Source: Streptomyces sp. ST2-7A (lineage in GTDB: Bacteria > Actinomycetota > Actinomycetes > Streptomycetales > Streptomycetaceae). Taken from it: a stretch of DNA of 64,000 nucleotides. Position 1 is the first letter of the stretch; each line of letters begins with the position of its first letter. The translations under genes and the position numbers were made by a program. The notes below the pieces were generated by a model that was given only the letters and a program-made list of their open reading frames with translations, did not search any database and was not told where the DNA came from. Below, in pieces: positions 41,625 through 48,076 of this stretch. The stretch covers positions 1-64,000 of the forward strand of contig NZ_JAJUWS010000025.1 of NCBI RefSeq assembly GCF_021390475.1, written 5' to 3'.

Positions 41625-43166
41625 GTGAGCAAGCGCTTTCTACGCCATTCGTCCCGCGTCGCCGGAGACGACGTCTCCACGCCGCCGGGCGACGGCGCCC
41701 GGCCACCCACCGACACCCGCTTCCACGGATGGCGGATCGTCGGCTTCAGCGCCGTCGCCCTGGCCATGACCGCCCCCGGTCAGACCCACGGCATCTCGGT
41801 CATGATCGATCCCCTCATCGAGGATCTGGGCATCGGCCGGACGCAGATCTCCACCGCCTACCTCATCGGCACGCTGGTCGGCGCCTGCGCCATGCCGATG
41901 ATCGGTCGGGCGATCGACCGCTGGGGCCCCCGGCTGGTGATGGCGATCGTCGGCGCCGTCTTCGGCGCGGTGCTGCTCGCGCTCTCCGCCGTCAGTGGCG
42001 TCGTCGGCCTCACCGCCGGCTTCGTCGGCATCCGGATGGCCGGACAGGGGGCGCTCTCCCTGGTCGCCACCACCACCGTCGCCTACTGGTTCGATCGTCG
42101 GCGCGGTTTCGCGCTGGGCCTGGCCGGGGCGCTGGGGACCGCCGGGATCTCCACCGCTCCCGTTGTCTTCGAACGCCTGATCGCGTTCACTGGATGGCGG
42201 GAGACCTGGGCCATCCAGGGCCTGCTGGTGTGGGCCGTGGTGATCCCGATCGCGGTGTGGGGCATCCGCAACCGCCCCGCCGACATCGGCCAGCACGTGG
42301 ACGGCGTCGCGCCCGCCGACGACGACCGGGGAGACCGGGCGGCGGAGGGATGGCCGCTGCGCGCGGCGATGCGCACCGGGATGTTCTGGGTGATCGTCGG
42401 CTGTCTGTCCACCAGCAGCATGCTCGGCACCGGCCTGGCCTTCCACCAGATCGACATCCTCGGCGAGCGCGGCCTGAGCACCATCGAGGCCGCCGCCAAC
42501 TTCCTGCCCCAGACCGCCGCCGTGCTGCTGGTCACCATCGGGGCGGGGTTCCTGGTGGACCGCTTCTCCCCCCGCCTGGTGCTCTCCGGATCGATGGTCC
42601 TGATGGCCTGCGGCATCGTCTTCCTGGGGCACGTCTCGCCCGGCTTCACGGCCCTCGGGTACGGGGTGATCATGGGGGCGGCCGGCGGCATGATGCGCAC
42701 GGTCGAGTCGGCCGCCGTTCCCCGGTACTTCGGTACCACCCACCTGGGTGCCATTCGGGGCGTCGCGCACACGGGCGTCATCGCGGCCAGCGCGCTGGGG
42801 CCGGTGGCGGTCGCGCTCGGCCGGGACGTCGCCGGTGACTACTCGACGCTCCTGATCCCGATGGCCGTGCTGCCGGTCCTGGTGGCGGTGGCGGCGGCCG
42901 TGGCGCCCGAACCCCGTCGACGCGGGTCCCGGCGGGGGAGCGACGCGGTGGACGACGCGGCCGGGGCGTCCGACGACGGGGCGGCCCGGGTCCCGGCCGG
43001 CGGTGAGACGTTCACCGGCGGCGGCGAGACCGGCGTACCGGGACCGGAGGAGGCGGCGACCGGTCCCGGGGCCGCCGAGCCGGCCGAGCCGGAGGGGCCC
43101 GACGGAACAGGCGGTCCCGCTCCCGGAGGGCGGTCGGGGCCCGGCCGGCGGGAACCGGGGGCGTGA
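41625..43166 (+). CDS. Major facilitator superfamily transporter (OFA/monocarboxylate-like)
   Basis: The 513-residue protein (GTG 41625) has twelve predicted helices. The MFS loop motif appears as GRAIDRWGPRLVMAIVG after helix 2. The start GWRIVGFSAVALAMTAPGQTHGISVMIDPLIEDLGIGRTQIS resembles oxalate/formate-antiporter-like and monocarboxylate MFS proteins. A hydrophilic loop splits the two six-helix bundles. The C-terminal ~85 residues are a disordered Gly/Ala/Pro/Glu-rich tail without family similarity. The substrate is unknown. It stands alone between sulP and the pseudouridine synthase gene. Confidence 0.87.
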   Translation: MSKRFLRHSSRVAGDDVSTPPGDGARPPTDTRFHGWRIVGFSAVALAMTAPGQTHGISVMIDPLIEDLGIGRTQISTAYLIGTLVGACAMPMIGRAIDRWGPRLVMAIVGAVFGAVLLALSAVSGVVGLTAGFVGIRMAGQGALSLVATTTVAYWFDRRRGFALGLAGALGTAGISTAPVVFERLIAFTGWRETWAIQGLLVWAVVIPIAVWGIRNRPADIGQHVDGVAPADDDRGDRAAEGWPLRAAMRTGMFWVIVGCLSTSSMLGTGLAFHQIDILGERGLSTIEAAANFLPQTAAVLLVTIGAGFLVDRFSPRLVLSGSMVLMACGIVFLGHVSPGFTALGYGVIMGAAGGMMRTVESAAVPRYFGTTHLGAIRGVAHTGVIAASALGPVAVALGRDVAGDYSTLLIPMAVLPVLVAVAAAVAPEPRRRGSRRGSDAVDDAAGASDDGAARVPAGGETFTGGGETGVPGPEEAATGPGAAEPAEPEGPDGTGGPAPGGRSGPGRREPGA

Positions 43167-43237
43167 GGCGCCGGGGGAGGGGCGACCGGCTCCCTACCCC
43201 GACGGACCGAGGGGTGGGCCGGCCGCGCCCGTAGACT

Positions 43238-43278
43238 GGCGGGTCCCGGGGGCGGCTCCTCCGCCCCCGGGACCCGCC
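43238..43278 (+). terminator. 18-bp hairpin between the MFS and pseudouridine synthase genes
   Basis: Perfect 18-bp arms (43238-43255 and 43261-43278) with a 5-nt loop lie 70 bp after the MFS stop. They end 19 bp before the next start codon. The hairpin directly follows a TAGACT box (43232-43237). It may terminate the MFS transcript or act as a leader hairpin of the next gene. Confidence 0.65.
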
Positions 43279-43297
43279 TCCGTCGAAGGGACCACCG

Positions 43298-44233
43298 GTG
43301 ACCCCCTGGCCGACCTCCTGGCCCGAGCTGCGAGCGACCTCGCTCGTCCACGAGGACGAGACGATCCTGGCGCTCAACAAGCCGACCGGGATCTCGGTGA
43401 CCGGTGAGCGCCACGACACCGACCTGGTGGAGATGGCGGCCGAGCACGGCGAACGGCTCTTCCCCGTCCACCGCATCGACAAGGTCACCTCCGGCCTCGT
43501 CCTCCTCGCCCGGGAACTGCGTTTCCACGGCGACCTGACCCGTCAGTTCAACCGACGAACGGTCGAGAAGGACTATCTGGTGATCACCCGCTCCACCGGC
43601 CTGCCGGAGAGCGGCACGATCGATCTGCCACTGACCACGGGGCGCAAGAACCGGGTACGGGTGGCGGGCAACCGCGAGGACATCGTGCGTGCCGAGGACG
43701 GTCGCACCTGGGCCCTGGCACCCGACACCGAGCTGCCGGACAAGCGGAACCACCCCTCCACCACGGTCTTCGCCCGGGTGTGGGAGGGTGCCGATCACTC
43801 CTTCCTGGTGGTGCGGCCGGTCACCGGACGCCGCCACCAGATCCGGGTGCATCTCGCCTGGATCGGCCACCCGATCGAGGGTGACCCCCTCTTCGACCGG
43901 GGGAGCGCCGAGCGCGGCGACATCACCCGGCTGCACTCCTGGCGACTGGCCCTGGACGTGGAGGCGCCGCACGCCCGGCGCGGTGTCGAGCGGCTGCGCC
44001 TCACCGCCCCGCCGGCCGCCGGGTTCGGTGCCGGGCTCGGCGACGGCGACACCGCCCCGCCCCCGCTCGGCGAACTCCTCGAACGGGCGGAGGCGGCCGT
44101 CGCCGGGCTGCCGCTTCCATCGGCCGAACCGGCCGGCGGTCGGCGCGTCCGGCCTGCCGACCGTGAGCGGGGGCGAACCGGCACGGAACGGGGCCGGCCG
44201 GGCCGCGCCGGCCGCCCGCGCGCGGCCGGCTGA
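43298..44233 (+). CDS. RluA-family RNA pseudouridine synthase
   Basis: The 311-residue protein has the RluA catalytic motif HRIDKVTSGLVLLAR, whose Asp attacks the uridine. It is preceded by LALNKPTGISV and followed by KDYLVITRS, RPVTGRRHQIRVHLAWIGHPIEGDPLF. These match RluA/RluC/RluD-type enzymes, but there is no N-terminal S4 domain. It is probably a single-site tRNA or rRNA modifier; the target is unknown. The C-terminal ~50 residues are a basic Arg/Pro-rich tail. The start is GTG 43298, with GAAGGG upstream directly after the strong hairpin. Confidence 0.88.
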   Translation: MTPWPTSWPELRATSLVHEDETILALNKPTGISVTGERHDTDLVEMAAEHGERLFPVHRIDKVTSGLVLLARELRFHGDLTRQFNRRTVEKDYLVITRSTGLPESGTIDLPLTTGRKNRVRVAGNREDIVRAEDGRTWALAPDTELPDKRNHPSTTVFARVWEGADHSFLVVRPVTGRRHQIRVHLAWIGHPIEGDPLFDRGSAERGDITRLHSWRLALDVEAPHARRGVERLRLTAPPAAGFGAGLGDGDTAPPPLGELLERAEAAVAGLPLPSAEPAGGRRVRPADRERGRTGTERGRPGRAGRPRAAG

Positions 44234-44238
44234 GACCC

Positions 44239-44260
44239 GCCGCCCCGGCAGCGGGGCGGC
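44239..44260. terminator. Hairpin between convergent rluA-type gene and hmp
   Basis: GCCGCCCC (44239-44246) pairs with GGGGCGGC (44253-44260) across a 6-nt loop, five bases after the plus-strand stop. A second GC-rich hairpin follows near 44276-44292. Confidence 0.6.
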
Positions 44261-44304
44261 CCGACCCCACCCGACCGCCCCCGAGGGCGGGCCCCCGGGG
44301 AGCG

Positions 44305-45519
44305 TCAGTGGTCGGCGATCCAGAGGTCGGGACCGAAGACCTCGTAGTGGACGCCGGCGGCGGGCACCCCGCGCTCCAGCAGGTCGTTGCGCACGGCCCG
44401 CATGAACGGCAGCGGGCCGCACAGCCAGGCCGTCGGAGCGGAGGGGTGGGGCGGGAGTTCGAGCTCGGTCGGATCGATCGGATCCCCCGGGGCACCGTCG
44501 GCGGTGCGCTCGTACCACACCCGTAGCGAGGCGTTCGGGAGCTTGTCGACCAGTTCCCGCTGGAGTTCCCGGTGGGCGTGGTCGATCGGGGAGCGGTCGG
44601 CGTGCGCCACCAGGACGGGGCGGTCGGAGCCGGTGGCCGCCAGGTGTTCGAGGACGGCGAGCAGCGGCGTGATGCCGATACCGGCGGAGGCCAACAGGAT
44701 CGGACCCTCGCCCCCGGGCAGTGGAAGATCACCGAAGGGGAGGGTGACGTCGAGGACATCCCCCACCCGGGCCCGGTCGTGCAACAGGTGGGAGACCTCG
44801 CCGTCGGGGGTGCCGGCGCCCCCGGTCCCCTCGGTGCCCCGTACCCGCTTGACCGAGATCCGCCGCTCGGAGCCGTTGGCCGGGCCGATCAGGCTGTACT
44901 GCCGGATCTGACGCGCGCCGTCCGGGAGTTCGACGCGTATGCCGACGTACTGGCCGGGTCGGAAGGGGGGCAGCGACCGGTCGTCGGTCGGCCGCAGGGC
45001 GAGGGTGACGACGTCCTCGGTCTCCCGCCGCCGGTCCACCACCTCCATGCGGCCCCAGACCTCCCCGGCGGTCGTGCCCGCCTCCCGGTACAGGTCGGCC
45101 TCCAGCGCGATCAGGGCCCGGGCCATCAGCCAGTAGACCTCGTCCCAGGCCGCCGCGACCTCGGGGGTCACGGCCTCGCCCAGGGTCTCGCCGATGGCGG
45201 ACATCAGGTGGTGGTGGACGATGTCGTACTGCTCGGCGGTGATGCCCAGGGAGACGTGCTTGTGGGCGATGCGCCGCAGCATCGTGTCCGGGCGACGGTC
45301 GGGGTGTTCGACGAGCATCCCCGCGAAGGCGGCGACCGACCCGGCCAGGGCCCGACGCTGTTCCCCGTTGGCCTGGTTGCCCCGGTTGAACAGGTCGCGC
45401 AGCAGGTCGGGCCGGGCCTCGAACATGCGACGGTAGAACCGATCGGTGATCCGGTCCAGCGCGGCACCGACGGCGGGGAGGGTGGCACGGACGATCGGGG
45501 TGGATCGTTCGGAGAGCAC
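44305..45519 (-). CDS. hmp: Flavohemoprotein (nitric oxide dioxygenase)
   Basis: The 404-residue protein combines a globin domain (residues 1-~140), FAD domain and NAD domain. The distal Tyr29 and Gln54 and the proximal His88 (AHKHVSLGI) are present. RQYSL at 206-210 binds FAD, and GIGITPLL at 280-287 with CGPLPFM binds NAD(P)H. It oxidises nitric oxide to nitrate in the cytoplasm. The start is GTG 45519 with AGGAG five bases upstream. The AT-rich sequence just upstream and the adjacent NsrR gene indicate control by the nitric-oxide sensor. Confidence 0.94.
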   Translation of the reverse strand: MLSERSTPIVRATLPAVGAALDRITDRFYRRMFEARPDLLRDLFNRGNQANGEQRRALAGSVAAFAGMLVEHPDRRPDTMLRRIAHKHVSLGITAEQYDIVHHHLMSAIGETLGEAVTPEVAAAWDEVYWLMARALIALEADLYREAGTTAGEVWGRMEVVDRRRETEDVVTLALRPTDDRSLPPFRPGQYVGIRVELPDGARQIRQYSLIGPANGSERRISVKRVRGTEGTGGAGTPDGEVSHLLHDRARVGDVLDVTLPFGDLPLPGGEGPILLASAGIGITPLLAVLEHLAATGSDRPVLVAHADRSPIDHAHRELQRELVDKLPNASLRVWYERTADGAPGDPIDPTELELPPHPSAPTAWLCGPLPFMRAVRNDLLERGVPAAGVHYEVFGPDLWIADH

Positions 45520-45556
45520 GGCGACTCCTAATAGGTAAATGATCTTCGTGTTTTGG
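45520..45556 (-). promoter_or_regulatory. hmp promoter region with a probable NsrR element
   Basis: On the minus strand, AACACGAAGATCATTT followed by ACCTATT covers a TACCTA -10-like box directly before the AGGAG ribosome site. It is strikingly A/T-rich for this genome and shares AAGA..CATTT with the nsrR upstream element. Binding by NsrR is inferred. Confidence 0.5.
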
Positions 45557-45628
45557 GGCGCGAAAAGGTACGCCCCGATGGGCTTCCGGTGAGGTGTGGG
45601 GACGGGCGGGGTGGTCGGGTCCGGGGTG

Positions 45629-46090
45629 TCACCCCGGACCGGCGGTCCGGTCGGGTCCCGTGCGGGGCAGGCCCAGCAGGACCGGGCCGGCGGGGGAGGA
45701 GATCAGGTCGGCGGGGGTGAGCGGGTCCAGGGTCCGGTGGAACGCCTCCTGCGCCTCGCGCAGTGCCCCGCGCAGACGACAGACGGCGCGCAGTGGGCAG
45801 GGCGGATCCCCCTCGCAGGCGACGACCTCCTCCTCACCCTCCAGTTCCCGCACCATCCAGCCGATGGAGGCGTGGCGGCCGAAGTCCGTCAGGGTGAGAC
45901 CACCCCCGCGTCCCCGACGGGCCTCCACCACCCCGAGGTGTTGGAGGCGGGTGATGGCCTTGGCCATGTGGGTGTGGGGGACGGCGACGCCGTCCGCCAC
46001 CTCCCGGGTGGTCAGGGTCTCGCCCTCGTCGCAGACCGCCAGGCGCATGACGGCACGCAGCGCCAGGTCGGTGAACTTCGTCAGCCGCAC
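45629..46090 (-). CDS. nsrR: Rrf2-family nitric-oxide-sensing repressor
   Basis: The 153-residue regulator has the Rrf2 winged helix (MRLTKFTDLALRAVMRLAV, THMAKAITRLQHLGVVEARRGRGGGLTL). It has three cysteines in C-x5-C-x5-C spacing (Cys92, Cys98, Cys104: ACEGDPPCPLRAVC), the [4Fe-4S]-binding arrangement of NsrR. Nitrosylation of the cluster would release DNA and derepress hmp. GTG 46090 directly follows the promoter, with GATAGT eight bases upstream, so the message appears leaderless. hmp follows by 109 bp in the same direction. Confidence 0.9.
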   Translation of the reverse strand: MRLTKFTDLALRAVMRLAVCDEGETLTTREVADGVAVPHTHMAKAITRLQHLGVVEARRGRGGGLTLTDFGRHASIGWMVRELEGEEEVVACEGDPPCPLRAVCRLRGALREAQEAFHRTLDPLTPADLISSPAGPVLLGLPRTGPDRTAGPG

Positions 46091-46097
46091 GCCCGGA

Positions 46098-46127
46098 GAC
46101 TATCAAAGACGCATTTTTGATGTGCAT
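46098..46127 (-). promoter_or_regulatory. nsrR promoter with A/T-rich operator candidate
   Basis: A minus-strand GATAGT box (plus-strand 46098-46103) lies seven bases before the GTG start. The A/T-rich spacer contains plus-strand AAGACGCATTT, close to the AAGATGCATTT core described for NsrR sites. It suggests autoregulation. Confidence 0.5.
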
Positions 46128-46207
46128 TCAGGGGTGGGATCCCGCCATCCGGCGGGATCGGCCCCCGCCCCGCCGGAACCCCGCCGGGCGCGCGTCGGGG
46201 GAACGGC

Positions 46208-47047
46208 TCAGCGCAACTCCGGCAGTTCCTCCGGCGGGATGAGGTCGGCCACCACCGCGAGGTGATCCGAGGGCCACACCCCACCCACCGGCCCGTCCCC
46301 CGCGAGCCCCACCGAACGCACCCCGACCACGCCCCGGGGGCCGGGGAGGCCGACGTGGATGTAGTCGATCCGGGAGGGGAACACCGCCGGGTGCCGCAGA
46401 TACTCGTTGCGGGGGTCCCAACTCGCCCACGGCGCACCCGGCTCGGCGTACCGCCACACGTCGAGCATCACCTGTCCCGGTACCACCGGCGCCGTCCGCG
46501 ATCCGCCGAACAGCCGCAACTCGTCGGAATCCGACTCGGCGTTGAAGTCACCGGTGACGATGGCCGGGATCGGCCCGTCGCCGTAGCGCTCACCGACGAA
46601 GCGGGCCAACTCCCGCACCTGCTCGCACCGGACCGCCGAGCCGAAGGGCGGGGAGTGCAGATGGGTGGTGAAGAAGGGCACCGCCCCGTGCGGGGAGGCG
46701 ATCCGGGTGTGCAGGGCGACCCTGCCCTCCACGGGTCCGCCGGCCGCGGGCAACCCGCGGACCTCGGTGGCCTCGATCGGCCAGCGGCTGAGAACGGCGT
46801 TCCCGACACCGAGGTTGGGGTCGTCGAGCCGGTCGGCCCAGTGCGGTGGCAACCCCGCCGGGGCCCAGGCCCAGTGCAGGCCCAGTTCGACGGCGAGCTG
46901 GGCGGCGAGGTTCTCCCCGCCCTCCCGCCACACCTCCTGCAGGCCCACGACGTCCGGGTCCAACTCGCGCAGCGTGTCCAGGATCGCCTTCCGGCGCTCC
47001 TCCCAGGGCCCGAACCGCCACCACAGATTCCACGTCACGATGCGCAC
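46208..47047 (-). CDS. Endonuclease/exonuclease/phosphatase family protein
   Basis: The 279-residue protein shows the EEP fold motifs. MRIVTWNLWWRFG is at the N-terminus and VVGLQEVW provides the metal-binding Glu. TTHLHSPPFGSAVRCEQ and IVTGDFNAESDSDE follow. The C-terminal RIDYIHVG and WPSDHLAVVADL supply the last Asp-His. It belongs to the group that includes nucleases, sphingomyelinases and inositol-phosphate phosphatases; no signal peptide is present, so a cytosolic role is likely. The start is GTG 47047. The true substrate cannot be read from sequence. Confidence 0.87.
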   Translation of the reverse strand: MRIVTWNLWWRFGPWEERRKAILDTLRELDPDVVGLQEVWREGGENLAAQLAVELGLHWAWAPAGLPPHWADRLDDPNLGVGNAVLSRWPIEATEVRGLPAAGGPVEGRVALHTRIASPHGAVPFFTTHLHSPPFGSAVRCEQVRELARFVGERYGDGPIPAIVTGDFNAESDSDELRLFGGSRTAPVVPGQVMLDVWRYAEPGAPWASWDPRNEYLRHPAVFPSRIDYIHVGLPGPRGVVGVRSVGLAGDGPVGGVWPSDHLAVVADLIPPEELPELR

Positions 47048-47125
47048 GCCCCGATCGTACGGCTTTGCCGGATCCCGACGGGTCGGCGGAGCGCCCCCGC
47101 CCGGACGGTGCGGACGGTGCGGCGC

Positions 47126-47623
47126 TCAGCGCCCGCCGGGACCGGGGAGGGGAACATCGCCGGGGAACAACAGTTCACCCGGGGTGCGGGGTCGCCGGCG
47201 GACCACCTCGGCCCGCCGGCGGCCGTCCAGGACATCCGGTCCCGGCAGATCCGGCGGGGTGGCCGACACCACCGGTTCCGGCACGCGCCGTCCGTGCCGC
47301 TCGAACGCCCCCGCCCACACCGGGGGTCACAAAACCCCCAGGGCGGCGAGCCGATCCGCGCCGGCGCGGTGAGGGCCACCATCCCGCCCTCCTGGCGGCA
47401 CACCACCCGATAGCGGTGCCGTTCGTCGCGCGTCGCGCGTCGTCGCCGCGTGGACGTCGGTGAGGGCGCGCCCGATCACCGGCGCGGCCACCGGGGGAGG
47501 GGAGTGGGGGAAGGGGTGGGCCTCGGTGAGTTCGTGGAGGGTCACCCCGGGGTACGACCGCGCGGTGGCTCGGCAGGCCTCGCGGAAGGTGCGCAGGGTG
47601 CCCCCGGGTGTCGTCCCGACCAT
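47126..47623 (-). pseudogene. Hypothetical gene disrupted by a 7-bp duplication and a 1-nt loss
   Basis: From ATG 47623 the minus-strand frame codes with strong G/C third positions (MVGTTPGGTLRTFREACRAT...VHAATTRD). At 47425-47438 the heptamer GTCGCGC is duplicated. Removing one copy joins the frame to ERHRYRVVCRQEGGMVALTAP...SPPWGFCDP, again with near-total G/C third positions. At the C5 run near 47320-47326 one further base is needed to continue into VWAGAFERHGRRVPEPVV...GDVPLPGPGGR, ending at 47126. As sequenced, translation stops at TGA 47327. The restored ~165-residue protein is basic and soluble with no family I recognise. Confidence 0.65.
47425..47438. repeat. 7-bp tandem duplication causing a frameshift
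   Basis: GTCGCGC is present twice in tandem. Loss of one copy restores an uninterrupted, codon-biased frame through this point of the minus-strand gene, so the locus could also act as a reversible phase switch. Confidence 0.8.
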
Positions 47624-48076
47624 GTCCGGATCGTGCCGGCGCCGGGGACCGGACGGGGTCGTTCCGTGTGAACACGGGGTAACCGTTGCCGCACGGGTCC
47701 GGGGCGCGCGGCGGGGCCGTGGGACCCGGCTGCCCAACCCGGGCTCGTGTGCATCCACCTGTATCCGAAAAAACGTTCGCATCACCCGATCGCATGCTCC
47801 TCCGCGACAGGAGTCGGAGCGCGCCCCGTCGAGCCCCGTACGGCGTGCGTCGGGGCGAACGCGCCGGTCAATCCCTCGGTGCGACCTCGGGCACGTCCGT
47901 CGCGCTCCCTGTCGGAGCGTGTTCCGCCACCGGGCGCCGGGAGTCCGCTCCGGGCACGCTGGGCGCGCATCGGTCCGACCGCACCGTTTCGATGATCCCC
48001 ATCGGTCGGCCGGCTCCCGGGAAGGGGGAGCGGAGGCGTACGGTGGGATCTGCCTTCCGCCCGCCAAGGAGATCCC
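47624..48076. promoter_or_regulatory. Divergent upstream region of the disrupted gene and the SpoIIE-type phosphatase
   Basis: No gene is supported in ~450 bp. The palindrome CCGTGTGAACACGG (47664-47677) lies 41 bp upstream of the disrupted gene's start and may be its operator. The right end holds AAGGAG for the next gene. Confidence 0.4.
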
